Shown: positions 26,071-35,354, counted from the stretch's first letter. The stretch: 64,000 bases of DNA from Leadbetterella sp964563435 (GCA_964563435.1 CAZLXI010000022.1:1-64000); one strand, 5' to 3'. Program-made: numbers and translations. The notes: generated from the letters alone by a model not told the origin.

Positions 26071-26095
26071 TTTCTCAGACTAATTCTATTCACAA

Positions 26096-26115
26096 AGAAG
26101 TAAGATCTTGCTTCT
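26096..26115 (-). promoter_or_regulatory. 20-bp palindrome upstream of feoA, candidate operator
   Basis: AGAAG-TAAGATCTTG-CTTCT is a palindrome with one mismatched pair, 26 bp before the feoA start. Iron-responsive control of feo operons is usual, so this is a candidate repressor site. It does not look like a standard Fur box, so the call is tentative. Confidence 0.4.
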
Positions 26116-26136
26116 CCACACTCCATACTATTTATT

Positions 26137-26165
26137 GATACAGACACAAAATTTTGCGTCTCTAC
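26137..26165. repeat. GTAGAGACGC-type palindromic repeat, copy 2, over the GH3 stop codon
   Basis: The arm GCGTCTCTAC (26156-26165) includes the stop codon (minus strand TAG, 26164-26162) of the GH3 gene. The flanking GGGAACT resembles the GGAACT that follows the other two copies, so the repeat may extend into the last codons of the gene. Confidence 0.65.
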
Positions 26166-28501
26166 TCATCGGGAACTACCACTTTCCCTTCCAGCCGGAT
26201 ATCGGCCGATGAGGCACCCACCATCACCCTGAACTCTCCGGGTTCTACCACCCTGAGCATCTCTTTATTGACGATCTCCAGGTCGGTGGCGGTGAGGGTG
26301 AAGGAGATCTGCTGCTCCTCTCCCGGCTTCAGCATCACTTTCCGGAAGTGTTTCAGCTGCTTCAGGGGCTGAACCACTGACGCTACTTCATCCCGCAGGT
26401 AGAGCTGCACTACCTCTTCACCCTCCCGCGCCCCTGTATTTTTCAGAAGGAAGCTGATAACAAATTCCGTATTATCCCTTATCCCTATCCTCAGATCCGA
26501 ATAAGCAAATGTAGTGTAACTCTTTCCGTAACCGAAAGCATAAAGCGGAGCTGCCGCCATCTCTACGTAGTCATGCCCCCGTGGATTCTTCTTGTTATAA
26601 TACACAGGGAGTTGCCCCACAGAACGGGGAACCGAAATGGGGAGCCTGCCCGAAGGATTCACATCGCCGGAAAGCACATCGGCCACGGCATTGCCCCCCT
26701 CCTGCCCCGGGTACCATGCTGTCAGAAGTGCATCCGCATTTTCTGCCGCCCAGTTCATTTCCAGTGGCCTTCCCTGGATATAGATCACCACCATAGGCGT
26801 GCCCGTGGCCCTTACCGCCTCCAGAAGCTCCTCCTGCCTCCCCAAAAGCCGGAGGGTAGCCCGGTCAAACCCTTCCCCGCTCTCCATGTCCTTTACAGAC
26901 TCTTCTTCCGTAACGGCCGCACCGGTTTCTATATATTTTGTCTTGAAATCACGGGCACTGGAGCCGCCCACTACCACCACTGCCACATCGGCTGCACGGG
27001 CTGCATTTACAGCAACGGTTATATCGGTATTTTGCGTGTCCCGTATGGCCACCCCTTTCACATAACTCACCTCTGAGGCCGGAAAGCGCTTCTTTATTCC
27101 CTCGTATAGGGTAACAATATTCCCGTCGTCCTGCGGGGCCGTATAGTCGCCCAGTTGGTTATACGGGTTGTGTGCATTGGGACCCAGCACAGCTATCCGC
27201 TTCAGGTCAGCGGTCAGCGGGAGTACCCCGCCTTTATTTTCCAGCAGCACCACCGACTGGCGGGCCGCTTCCCGGGCCAGGGCGATATGTTCCGGGGAGC
27301 GTACTTCTGCCCCGGCTTTTGCCGGATCCACATACGGATTCTCAAACAAACCCATTTCAAACTTCAGCTTCAGGATCCGGGATACCGCCTCGTTCAGTTG
27401 CAGCATGCTGAGCTTCCCCTCTTCCAACGACTTTTTCAGCTCTGCAAAACCACTGGCGCCCAGGTCCATATCCACCCCTGCTCCTAACGAAAGCTCACCT
27501 GCTTCTTTCAGGTTCCGGGCCACCCGATGACTTCCCGACAAGCCGTTTATACTGAACAGGTCAGATACTACAAAACCGCGGAACCGCCACTGCTTTTTCA
27601 GCAGGTTCCTGTAGAGGTACTCATTGGCCGTGCAGGGGATTCCATCGATGGAATTATAAGCCGTCATGAGCGAAAGCGCTCCGGCACTGACCGCCTCCCG
27701 GAACGGCGGGAAAAAATTCTCCTGCAATTCCCGCTCACCCACCAGGGCGGTATTGCCGTTATGTCCGCCTTCCGGTATACCGTAAGCGATAAAATGCTTC
27801 AGGGTTGATACCACGCTGTACGGTTGAGACAGGTTTCCCCCGCCACCGCCCTGAACCGCCGCCACACCCATTGCAGAAGTAAGCACGGGGTCTTCCCCGA
27901 AGCTCTCTTCTACCCGTGACCACCGGGGGTCTCTTGACAGGTCCATCACCGGGCCGTAACTGATATGCCCCCCCTGAAGCCGTATCTCTTTAGCCATGGC
28001 GGCTGCAGCTCTTCTGACCAGGTCCGGGTTCCAGGTAGACGCCATCCCTATGCCAGTAGGGAAGACTGTGGTGCCGATGGCCATGTGCCCGTGCGGTGAC
28101 TCCTCGGCCAGAAAGAGAGGAATTCCCAAACGGGTGTTCTCCATTGCATATTTCTGAAGCGCATTACCAGCTCTGGCCGCCAGCTCCGGGTTCAGCCCTG
28201 TCTCCAGGGTTTTGCGGGTCCAGGGATCTGCCCGGTACACTCCCCAGAAAGCACCGATGTGACGCGTATCGATAATCTCTTTAAATGCTGCACTATATTT
28301 GACGGAAGTACCTTCCTTTTCATACATTTCCCAGCCCATCGGGCATAGCAGCTGTCCCACTTTTTCCTCCACGGTCATACGGGCCAACAGGTCTGCCGTG
28401 CGGGCTTCTATGTCCAGATCCGCTTTCTTATAACCGGGCACCTGCGCTAAGGCCGGCAAAGGCAAAATATAGACAAGAAGTAGAAATATTTTTTGAAACA
28501 T
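26162..28501 (-). CDS. Glycoside hydrolase family 3 beta-glucosidase-type enzyme
   Basis: From the ATG at 28501 the protein has a signal peptide (MFQKIFLLLVYILPLPALAQ), then the GH3 TIM-barrel (about 30-360). Its nucleophile Asp is in GFVVSDLFSINGL. A beta/alpha sandwich (about 400-600; VLPLTADLKRIAVLGPNAH) and a C-terminal fibronectin III-like domain (about 670-770) follow. It should cleave terminal beta-linked glucose or a similar sugar in the periplasm. The total, about 779 residues, matches BglX-like enzymes. An ATG at 28522 is less likely because two -7-like boxes lie immediately upstream of 28501. Confidence 0.9.
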   Translation of the reverse strand: MFQKIFLLLVYILPLPALAQVPGYKKADLDIEARTADLLARMTVEEKVGQLLCPMGWEMYEKEGTSVKYSAAFKEIIDTRHIGAFWGVYRADPWTRKTLETGLNPELAARAGNALQKYAMENTRLGIPLFLAEESPHGHMAIGTTVFPTGIGMASTWNPDLVRRAAAAMAKEIRLQGGHISYGPVMDLSRDPRWSRVEESFGEDPVLTSAMGVAAVQGGGGGNLSQPYSVVSTLKHFIAYGIPEGGHNGNTALVGERELQENFFPPFREAVSAGALSLMTAYNSIDGIPCTANEYLYRNLLKKQWRFRGFVVSDLFSINGLSGSHRVARNLKEAGELSLGAGVDMDLGASGFAELKKSLEEGKLSMLQLNEAVSRILKLKFEMGLFENPYVDPAKAGAEVRSPEHIALAREAARQSVVLLENKGGVLPLTADLKRIAVLGPNAHNPYNQLGDYTAPQDDGNIVTLYEGIKKRFPASEVSYVKGVAIRDTQNTDITVAVNAARAADVAVVVVGGSSARDFKTKYIETGAAVTEEESVKDMESGEGFDRATLRLLGRQEELLEAVRATGTPMVVIYIQGRPLEMNWAAENADALLTAWYPGQEGGNAVADVLSGDVNPSGRLPISVPRSVGQLPVYYNKKNPRGHDYVEMAAAPLYAFGYGKSYTTFAYSDLRIGIRDNTEFVISFLLKNTGAREGEEVVQLYLRDEVASVVQPLKQLKHFRKVMLKPGEEQQISFTLTATDLEIVNKEMLRVVEPGEFRVMVGASSADIRLEGKVVVPDE

Positions 28502-28519
28502 TCTGTCATTATAAGATTC

Positions 28520-28537
28520 CAAAATTAGTCAAAATTA
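28520..28537 (-). promoter_or_regulatory. Two -7 boxes upstream of the GH3 gene
   Basis: On the minus strand TAATTTTG occurs at 28520-28527 and at 28530-28537, both fitting TAnnTTTG, 19-36 bp before the chosen start. Neither has a clear TTG at the right distance. The rest of the gap up to 28781 is AT-rich and shows no gene. Confidence 0.45.
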
Positions 28538-28781
28538 TCATGTAATGCCTCATGGCCGGCTTCAAAAGAATAGAATCATTCCAAATAATTCTGACGAAAA
28601 ACAGGTTACCACACAAAATATCCTACTGCAGATATCTACACTACCGGATATTAATTTCGATATCGGATAAAATAGTTCCTCTTTCAACTATTTCATAGAA
28701 TTATAACAAGATAAAATATTATTATTTCAAACAAAACAAAAACTTGTTAAAATAAAATAAATCTAAACAATATTTTGAGTT

Positions 28782-28789
28782 TATATTTG
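28782..28789 (+). promoter_or_regulatory. -7 box for gdhA
   Basis: TATATTTG fits TAnnTTTG and lies 28 bp before the TTG start at 28818. The -33 region is AT-rich without a clear TTG. Confidence 0.45.
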
Positions 28790-28817
28790 AACACAATATA
28801 TACTATAAAGTCTGGTC

Positions 28818-30146
28818 TTGAATACACTTAAAATCATTAAGGAGAAAAATCCGGGGGAACCTGAATTTCTCCAGGCTGTACATGAAGTAGCCGAACACAT
28901 CCTCCCGTTTATTGAAAAGAACCCCAGGTATAAAACTTTCAAAATATTTGAAAGGATGACAGAACCGGAAAGAGTGGTCATTTTCAGGGTACCATGGGTG
29001 GATGATACAGGGGAGATCCGGATCAACAGGGGATACAGAGTACAGATGAGCTCGGCCATAGGACCCTATAAAGGGGGACTTCGCTTTCACCCTTCCGTAA
29101 ACCTGAGCGTCCTGAAATTCCTTGCTTTTGAACAGACCTTTAAAAACAGCCTGACCGGACTTCCGATGGGAGGTGGAAAGGGCGGATCCGATTTTGATCC
29201 CAAGGGAAAATCGGATGCGGAAGTAATGCGTTTCTGCCAGAGCTTTATGACCGAGCTTTACCGTCATATCGGTCCGGATCTGGATGTACCCGCGGGAGAT
29301 ATCGGAGTGGGAAAACGGGAGATCGGCTATATGTTTGGCCAATACAAAAGAATTAAGAACGAGTTTACCGGTGTGCTGACCGGCAAGGGCTTTGAATGGG
29401 GAGGAAGCAGGATACGCCCGGAAGCCACAGGTTACGGGCTGATCTACTTTGTGCGTGAAATATTTAAAACTTTGGGTGAAACACTGGAAAACAAAATAAT
29501 TTCAATTTCCGGCTCAGGGAATGTGGCCCGGTTTGCCGCTGAAAAATCTATTCAATGTGGCGCAAAAGTGGTCACCCTCTCTGATTCCAACGGATATATT
29601 TACGACCCCTCCGGCCTGACCCCTGAAAAACTCGCTTATATTACGGAACTCAAAGAAATCAGAAGAGGCCGGATCAGTGAATACACTAAGCAATATCCGG
29701 AAGCCCGATTTTTTGAAGATGAAAAGCCCTGGGGTGTAAAATGCGATATAGCCCTGCCCTGTGCCACTCAGAATGAGCTGGACGAATCCGACGCCCGGAA
29801 GCTGATTGCCAACGGATGTAAATATGTGGCCGAAGGCGCTAATATGCCCAGTACCACAGCGGCCATAGCCTTATTCAATAAAGAAAGAATATATTATGTA
29901 CCGGGGAAAGCCGCCAATGCGGGAGGGGTAGCCGTATCCGGCCTTGAGATGACCCAGAACTCGCTGCGTTATGCCTGGTTCGAAGAGAAAGTTGACGGTC
30001 GTCTGCAGACCATCATCCAGGAAATACACCGGACATGCGTACAATACGGCAGAGAGGAGGACGGCCATATCAATTATGAAAAAGGGGCCAACCTGGGCGG
30101 ATTTGTAAAAGTAGCGGAAGCGATGATTGACCAGGGAGTAGTTTAA
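28818..30146 (+). CDS. gdhA: NADP-type glutamate dehydrogenase
   Basis: GdhA makes glutamate from 2-oxoglutarate and ammonium. The 442-residue length is that of hexameric bacterial GDH. Visible motifs are GGLRFHPSVN, the catalytic-Lys region LPMGGGKGGSDFDPKGK (about residues 113-130), DVPAGDIGVG, and the nucleotide-binding SISGSGNVARFAAEK (about 230-245). The start codon must be TTG at 28818 (or CTG two codons upstream), because an in-frame TAA lies at 28806 and no ATG follows for a long way that would keep the conserved N terminus. It is a single-gene unit, convergent with queG. Confidence 0.93.
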   Translation: MNTLKIIKEKNPGEPEFLQAVHEVAEHILPFIEKNPRYKTFKIFERMTEPERVVIFRVPWVDDTGEIRINRGYRVQMSSAIGPYKGGLRFHPSVNLSVLKFLAFEQTFKNSLTGLPMGGGKGGSDFDPKGKSDAEVMRFCQSFMTELYRHIGPDLDVPAGDIGVGKREIGYMFGQYKRIKNEFTGVLTGKGFEWGGSRIRPEATGYGLIYFVREIFKTLGETLENKIISISGSGNVARFAAEKSIQCGAKVVTLSDSNGYIYDPSGLTPEKLAYITELKEIRRGRISEYTKQYPEARFFEDEKPWGVKCDIALPCATQNELDESDARKLIANGCKYVAEGANMPSTTAAIALFNKERIYYVPGKAANAGGVAVSGLEMTQNSLRYAWFEEKVDGRLQTIIQEIHRTCVQYGREEDGHINYEKGANLGGFVKVAEAMIDQGVV

Positions 30147-30192
30147 CTTCTCGCAGGACTTTTTTTCCTGTTAGAATACCTCCGGCATTACT

Positions 30193-31113
30193 CTAGCCCT
30201 CTTTTATAAATCGGATATTTCGCTGCAGGCCTTCCAGCTTGGTACGTTTGACCGGCGAATCTTTAAACAATATACTAAAGATCTCCTGTGTGATCTCTTC
30301 CCAGTCTTTAAACTCTCTCAGATTTTCCGGGAGCGAAAACTCCGGTGTCTGATGGGGTTTTGCAAAGGAGTTCCAGGGGCAAACATCCTGGCAGATGTCG
30401 CATCCGAACGCCCAGTTCTCCATTTTCCCTCTGAATTCGTCGGGTATCCGGTCTTTCAGCTCTATGGTCAGATAGCTGATGCATTTGCTGCCGTCTACTT
30501 TATAGGGCTCCACTATGGCATCTGTAGGACAGGCGTCTATGCAGGCCGTGCAGGTACCACAGTAGTCTTTCACGGGGCCATCCGGCTCCAGTTCGAGGTC
30601 GGTGATCAGCTCTCCAATGAAAAAAAAGCTTCCAATCTTCCGGTTAATGACATTGCTGTTTTTCCCCACCCATCCAAGGCCTGAGCGCCGGGCCCATGCC
30701 TTATCCATCACAGGAGCCGAATCCACAAAGGCTCTGCCGTTGATGTCCCCTATTTCCGCACGTATGCGCTCAGTGAGGGTTTTCAGCTTATCTTTAATAA
30801 CAAAATGATAGTCTGTTCCATACGCATACTTGGAGATCTTGTAGCCGGTTTCGGTCAGTTCTTCCCCGGGAAAATAATTGAGTATTACGGTAATGACCGA
30901 ACGGGCGTCTTCCACCAGGAGACGGGGATCGAGCCGTTTGTCGAAATAATTGGCCATCCAGGCCATTTTGCCGTGATAATTTTTATTGAGCCATTTTTCA
31001 AGCTCCCAGGCCTCTTCTTCCAGAAACTCTGCTTTTGAAATACCGCAGAAATCAAACCCGGCCTCGGAAGCCAGCCGCTTAACAATTGCTGAATTTCTTC
31101 TGACGTACTCCAT
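30193..31113 (-). CDS. queG: Epoxyqueuosine reductase
   Basis: QueG reduces epoxyqueuosine in tRNA to queuosine, the last step of that wobble-base modification, using cobalamin and two [4Fe-4S] clusters. The cluster ligands are in CGTCTACIDACPTDAI (about residues 186-201) and CDICQDVCPWN (about 237-247). The N-terminal cobalamin-binding region has KMAWM and the SGLGWVGKNSN motif. At 306 residues it lacks the C-terminal HEAT repeat of longer homologues, as is common in Bacteroidota. A -7-like box lies just upstream. Confidence 0.92.
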   Translation of the reverse strand: MEYVRRNSAIVKRLASEAGFDFCGISKAEFLEEEAWELEKWLNKNYHGKMAWMANYFDKRLDPRLLVEDARSVITVILNYFPGEELTETGYKISKYAYGTDYHFVIKDKLKTLTERIRAEIGDINGRAFVDSAPVMDKAWARRSGLGWVGKNSNVINRKIGSFFFIGELITDLELEPDGPVKDYCGTCTACIDACPTDAIVEPYKVDGSKCISYLTIELKDRIPDEFRGKMENWAFGCDICQDVCPWNSFAKPHQTPEFSLPENLREFKDWEEITQEIFSILFKDSPVKRTKLEGLQRNIRFIKEG

Positions 31114-31121
31114 AGTGCCGG

Positions 31122-31129
31122 CAAAATTA
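31122..31129 (-). promoter_or_regulatory. -7 box for queG
   Basis: Minus strand TAATTTTG, 9 bp before the ATG at 31113, with a TTG 22 bases further upstream (31152-31154). If used, the message would have almost no leader. Confidence 0.4.
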
Positions 31130-31241
31130 CAATGACCAACCCGCTTTATTTCAAATTATTAGCTTTTTTTGAAAACTAAAAGTCAATTTTTTATTAATTT
31201 TACCACTGACACCCTACCAATTAAACATCTGACAAACTCTG

Positions 31242-32042
31242 ATGAAAAAATTACCCTTGCTGATGACAGCCTCTGTGGATACACGCGGGATGTCTCAGGC
31301 CCGTTTCAACCCCGAAGAGCGGGAAGAAATGTACATTAACACCCTGCGTTTTTATGGCAGAGAGGTCCTGGATAAAGGAAATTACACCCTGGTTTTTGCG
31401 GATAATTCCGGATGGGACCTGAGCCGCATAAAAGCCGCATTACCTGAAAAGTACCTCAAAAAAATTGAATTCCTGGCCCTGGATCCTTCAGATTTTGATA
31501 TTTCCAGGGGAAAAGGATACAATGAGGTCCTTTTAATAAAAACAGCGATAGAGCAATCGGCTTATCTCCTGAAACAACGGGCTTTTTTAAAGGTAACAGG
31601 CCGTTATCCCGTCTTCAACATCCGGTATTTCCTGGATTATGGCAGTCGGGAGATCCTTGAAAAGGGAAAAGAGCTGTACATCGACATAAAGGATCACAGC
31701 TTATACCGGAAACTGGGGCTGAACTGGAGCAGCAGGTTTGCCGATGTGCGGCTTTTCGGGGTAACAAATACGTTCTTCCTGAATAATGTGTTTACCGAAA
31801 AGTACAAGCTCAACGATAACGAAGGCAAAATGTTCGAAGGGCTGATGTATAACCTCGTCAAGCCCCAGATGGATAACGGGCAGCTGGTTTACCGATTTAA
31901 CCGCGAGCCCCGCTTCGGAGGGCTGGAAGGCAGCAATATTCCCGCTTTTTCTTTTGCGGAAGATCAGAATTCCTTCAAAAGCCGGGTCAAAAGGCTTACC
32001 GGTAATGTGCTTCGCGCCTTAGCGCCGGATTTTTTATTTTAG
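31242..32042 (+). CDS. Putative glycosyltransferase-like protein
   Basis: The 266-residue soluble protein has no signal peptide. Its pattern (TLVFADNSGWDLSRI, then YNEVLLIKTAIEQSAYL, then FLKVTGRYPVFN) resembles unnamed proteins in surface-polysaccharide loci that look like nucleotide-sugar transferases, in which a KxTGRY segment is conserved. I cannot name the family with certainty. It stands alone here, between queG and sod, and not in a polysaccharide cluster. The donor and acceptor are unknown. Confidence 0.45.
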   Translation: MKKLPLLMTASVDTRGMSQARFNPEEREEMYINTLRFYGREVLDKGNYTLVFADNSGWDLSRIKAALPEKYLKKIEFLALDPSDFDISRGKGYNEVLLIKTAIEQSAYLLKQRAFLKVTGRYPVFNIRYFLDYGSREILEKGKELYIDIKDHSLYRKLGLNWSSRFADVRLFGVTNTFFLNNVFTEKYKLNDNEGKMFEGLMYNLVKPQMDNGQLVYRFNREPRFGGLEGSNIPAFSFAEDQNSFKSRVKRLTGNVLRALAPDFLF

Positions 32043-32072
32043 AAGGTGTTTTAAGTCCGGTTCCCGACTTCC

Positions 32073-32777
32073 TTACTTCTTCTTTAATGCCGCGTTGTAA
32101 TTCTTCTCTGCCTGATCCCAGTTGACCAGGTTCCAGAAGGCCGTTACATAGTCTGCCCGCTTATTCTGATATTTCAGGTAATACGCATGTTCCCAGACAT
32201 CGATTCCGATAATAGGACAGCCGTTCACTTCGGCCACATCCATGTACGGGTTATCCTGGTTCGGTGTGGAGACCACCTTCAGGGCGCCGTCTTTCTGAAG
32301 AATGAGCCAGGCCCATCCTGAACCGAAACGGGAAGCTGCCGCCTTATTGAATTCTTCCTTCATCTTATCTACTCCACCAAAATCACCATTGATTTTTTTC
32401 AACAGCTTTCCGGAGGGCGCTGTTTTTGCCGGGCTCAGGATCTCCCAGAAAAAAGAGTGGTTCCAGTGTCCTCCGCCGTTGTTTCGTACTGCTGTACTGT
32501 ATTTTGAAATGTTTTTGATGATATCTTCGAGACTGAGTCCGGATACCTCCGTATCGGCCAGCGCCTTGTTCAGGTTATCAACGTATGCCCTATGATGACG
32601 GGAATGGTGGATCTCCATCGTCTGGGCGTCCACATGCGGCTCCAGTGCATTATAAGCATAAGGCAGTGAGGGCAGAGTAAATTTACCCTCCGCTATTCTG
32701 AACGGCAGCTTAGCCCATGAAGCGCGTGTGGCCGCAAGACCTAAGGCCAGCGTAGTCAGGAAATTCTTTCTTTTCAT
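32073..32777 (-). CDS. Exported iron/manganese superoxide dismutase
   Basis: The Fe/Mn SOD fold is clear: LPSLPYAYNALEPHVDAQTM near the N terminus with the first His ligand, NGGGHWNHSFFW with the second, and IDVWEHAYYLKYQNKRADYV with the Asp and His ligands near the C terminus. The start at 32777 gives a signal peptide (MKRKNFLTTLALGLAATRASWA), so it should act in the periplasm, which is unusual for this class. An ATG four codons upstream (32789) is possible. It lies 30 bp after recR on the same strand and may share the clpS-recR transcript. Confidence 0.9.
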   Translation of the reverse strand: MKRKNFLTTLALGLAATRASWAKLPFRIAEGKFTLPSLPYAYNALEPHVDAQTMEIHHSRHHRAYVDNLNKALADTEVSGLSLEDIIKNISKYSTAVRNNGGGHWNHSFFWEILSPAKTAPSGKLLKKINGDFGGVDKMKEEFNKAAASRFGSGWAWLILQKDGALKVVSTPNQDNPYMDVAEVNGCPIIGIDVWEHAYYLKYQNKRADYVTAFWNLVNWDQAEKNYNAALKKK

Positions 32778-32807
32778 AATAATTTTCATTTAATGGTGTC
32801 AGATTTT

Positions 32808-33410
32808 CTAAAAATCTATTCGGCTCAGAATACTCCTGCCCAGCGTGATCTCATCGGTATATTCCAGGTCGCCGCCTACCGGAATCCCCCGGGCAATGGT
32901 ACTCACTTTCAGATCAAAATCCGATAATTTCTTCTTAATATAAAACGCTGTGGTATCCCCTTCCATTGTCGGGCTCAGTGCTAAAATCACCTCCCGCACC
33001 TCCGGGTTAGCGGCAATACGGCTGACCAGGGATTCAATATTCAGCTGATTGGGCCCTATCCCCTGTACGGGTGAGATCACTCCGCCCAAAACATGATACC
33101 TGCCGGTAAACTGGCCTGTATTCTCAATGGCCAGAACATCTTTGGTGTCCTGTACCACCGCCAGAACGGCCGGATCTCGCCGGTGAGAACCGCATATCTG
33201 GCAAAGATCGCTGTCGGAAATATTAAAGCACTCGCGGCACCAGGTGGTTTTTTCAATTAAATTCACCAGCGACCGGCTGAGGCCATAGGCCAGCGATTTA
33301 TCCGCTTTCAACAGGTGCAGCGCCATTCGCAGCGCCGACTTCTTCCCGATGCCGGGCAGCTTAGCTATTTCCTGTACAGCCTCTTCTATGGTTCTCGACG
33401 GATAATTCAA
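32808..33410 (-). CDS. recR: Recombination mediator RecR
   Basis: RecR works with RecF and RecO to load RecA at gapped DNA. The 200-residue protein has the helix-hairpin-helix (LPGIGKKSALRMALHLL), the Cys4 zinc finger (CRECFNISDSDLCQIC, about residues 58-73), the Toprim domain (LAVVQDTKDVLAIENTGQFTGRYHVLGG) and the C-terminal Walker B-like region (ARGIPVGGDLEYTDEITL). It starts 4 bp after clpS. Confidence 0.96.
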   Translation of the reverse strand: MNYPSRTIEEAVQEIAKLPGIGKKSALRMALHLLKADKSLAYGLSRSLVNLIEKTTWCRECFNISDSDLCQICGSHRRDPAVLAVVQDTKDVLAIENTGQFTGRYHVLGGVISPVQGIGPNQLNIESLVSRIAANPEVREVILALSPTMEGDTTAFYIKKKLSDFDLKVSTIARGIPVGGDLEYTDEITLGRSILSRIDF

Positions 33411-33414
33411 GGCT

Positions 33415-33702
33415 TTATCTTAATAATATTTCTGCAGAGATACCCCGGCCTGTAATGGCTTTACGGATCGGTGCCAATTCTTCAAAATCTCCGTTTTTCA
33501 CCGCGCATTTCCCTTTGAAGTGGATGATCAGCGTACACTGCTCGGCCTGTTCAAAGGTATGGCCACAATATTCGATCAGGGTATCGATCACGTGGTCAAA
33601 GGTATTTACATCATCATTGAAAACAACTAAAGAATATAATTTTACATCATCCAGGATTATCTCCTCTTCTACGAATACGTCCAGTTCCGGTGCCGGTTTC
33701 AT
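33415..33702 (-). CDS. clpS: ATP-dependent Clp protease adaptor ClpS
   Basis: ClpS hands N-degron substrates to ClpAP. The 95-residue protein has the core YSLVVFNDDVNTFDHVIDTLIEYCGHTFEQAEQ, with the Asn-Asp substrate pocket, and a basic-to-acidic C-terminal half. A -7-like box lies 24 bp upstream (33726-33733). recR follows directly, and sod may be part of the same transcript. Confidence 0.93.
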   Translation of the reverse strand: MKPAPELDVFVEEEIILDDVKLYSLVVFNDDVNTFDHVIDTLIEYCGHTFEQAEQCTLIIHFKGKCAVKNGDFEELAPIRKAITGRGISAEILLR

Positions 33703-33725
33703 ATTATATTTCCTTACACTAAACC

Positions 33726-33733
33726 CAAAAATA
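33726..33733 (-). promoter_or_regulatory. -7 box for clpS
   Basis: Minus strand TATTTTTG fits TAnnTTTG, 24 bp before the start at 33702. A TTG lies 23 bases further upstream, slightly too far. Confidence 0.4.
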
Positions 33734-33887
33734 GGTAATTATCTTGTTTTTCTAACCAAAAGCCCATCAAAATAGTTTCGGGAGAACCGTTTGTGAGCCC
33801 CGGGTTTAAAATAAAGAAGAAAGCGCAGGTGCTGTATGATTTATTTTCAGATATTTGCTTCCAGTAACAATATATCAACCCTGATCT

Positions 33888-35354
33888 ATGAGTCCTTATT
33901 TAGCCCTGGGCATACTCTTTGTCTACTTCGCCATACTTATCCTCATTTCCATACGAACTTCCAAAAATGCCGACTCAGGCTCTTTTTTCCTGGCCAATAA
34001 GGCTGCGCCCTGGTACCTGGTGGCCTTCGGAATGATCGGAACCAGTATATCCGGAGTCACTTTTGTATCGGTACCCGGGAAAGTGGGCGCCGAGTCTTTC
34101 GGTTATTTCCAGATGGTGCTGGGCTTTGTGCTGGGCTATCTTTTTATAGGGACGGTACTGATGCCGCTCTATTACCGGCTTAACCTGATCTCCATTTACC
34201 AGTTTTTTAATACGCGTTTCGGTTATTGGTCTTACAAAACGGGATCCGCCATTTTCCTCATTTCCAGAACCATAGGCTCGGCAGTACGGTTGTATGTGGC
34301 GGTGAGCGTACTCCAGATGGCCATCTTTACGCCGATAGGCATTCCGTTTGAGCTTTCCGTGGTTTTTACCATTTTACTGATCTGGGTTTATACTTTCAAA
34401 GGCGGAGTAAAGACGATCCTGATCACAGATACCCTGCAAACCTTCTTCCTGATCGCCGCCCTGGTGACCACTATTTTCCTGATCAAAGGCCAGATGGGCT
34501 GGGGACTGGGGGAAATGGTCCGACAGATATCAGATTCCGATTATTCGCGGATCTTTCATTTTGACCAGGGCTGGGGCGATAAGCAGAATTTCTTTAAGCT
34601 CTTTATCAGCGGGATGTTTATTACCATCGTTATGACCGGCATGGACCAGGACCTGATGCAGAAGAATCTTTCCTGTAAAAATATAGGAGAGGCCCAGAAA
34701 AACATGATGTGGTTTACGGTTACGCTGGTGATGGTTAACCTGCTTTTCCTGAGCCTGGGCGCCATGCTGTTTATGTACGCCAATAAAGCCGGCATACCCA
34801 CTCCGCCCAACAGCGACGATTTTTATCCCATGATGGCCCTGGAGATTTTTAACGGCTCCGGTTTCGGACTGGCCGGTGCGCTGGTAGGCATCACCTTCCT
34901 GATCGGTATTACAGCCGCTACTTATGCCAGCTCCGATTCTGCTCTTACGGCCCTCACTACTTCGTTTTCAGTGGATTTTATGAATGTTCAAAGCAAAACA
35001 GAAGAAGAGACCATCCGGATCAAAAACCGGGTACATATCGGGTTTTCTGCAGTGTTTGTGGTGGTTATCCTGATCTTTCATGCCCTCAACAGTACCGACC
35101 TGATCACCGCCATCTATAAGATCGCCAGCTATACTTATGGCCCTCTCCTGGGCCTGTTTGCCTACGGGATCTTTACCAAAAGAGCGGTGATCGATAAGGC
35201 CGTTCCTTATATCTGCCTGGCTTCACCGCTGATCACTTACCTTCTGGAACAGGTGATCCAGAATACCACCGGTTACAAATTCGGATTTGAGAATCTTCTT
35301 CTGAACGGATTGGTCACTATTGTGGGCCTGGCGGTATTTTATAAGAAGAGTTAA
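33888..35354 (+). CDS. Sodium:solute symporter (SSS family)
   Basis: The 488-residue protein has about thirteen membrane helices and the SSS signature regions: the start MSPYLALGILFVYFAILILISIRTSKNADSGSFFLANKA, the unwound-helix GMIGTSISGVTFVSVPG, and GITAATYASSDSALTALTTSFSVDF in the middle. It would bring in an organic solute with Na+. The two genes after it (SUMF1-type protein and a secreted Gfo/Idh/MocA oxidoreductase) suggest that the solute is a sugar or sugar derivative, which is inference from context. Confidence 0.9.
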   Translation: MSPYLALGILFVYFAILILISIRTSKNADSGSFFLANKAAPWYLVAFGMIGTSISGVTFVSVPGKVGAESFGYFQMVLGFVLGYLFIGTVLMPLYYRLNLISIYQFFNTRFGYWSYKTGSAIFLISRTIGSAVRLYVAVSVLQMAIFTPIGIPFELSVVFTILLIWVYTFKGGVKTILITDTLQTFFLIAALVTTIFLIKGQMGWGLGEMVRQISDSDYSRIFHFDQGWGDKQNFFKLFISGMFITIVMTGMDQDLMQKNLSCKNIGEAQKNMMWFTVTLVMVNLLFLSLGAMLFMYANKAGIPTPPNSDDFYPMMALEIFNGSGFGLAGALVGITFLIGITAATYASSDSALTALTTSFSVDFMNVQSKTEEETIRIKNRVHIGFSAVFVVVILIFHALNSTDLITAIYKIASYTYGPLLGLFAYGIFTKRAVIDKAVPYICLASPLITYLLEQVIQNTTGYKFGFENLLLNGLVTIVGLAVFYKKS

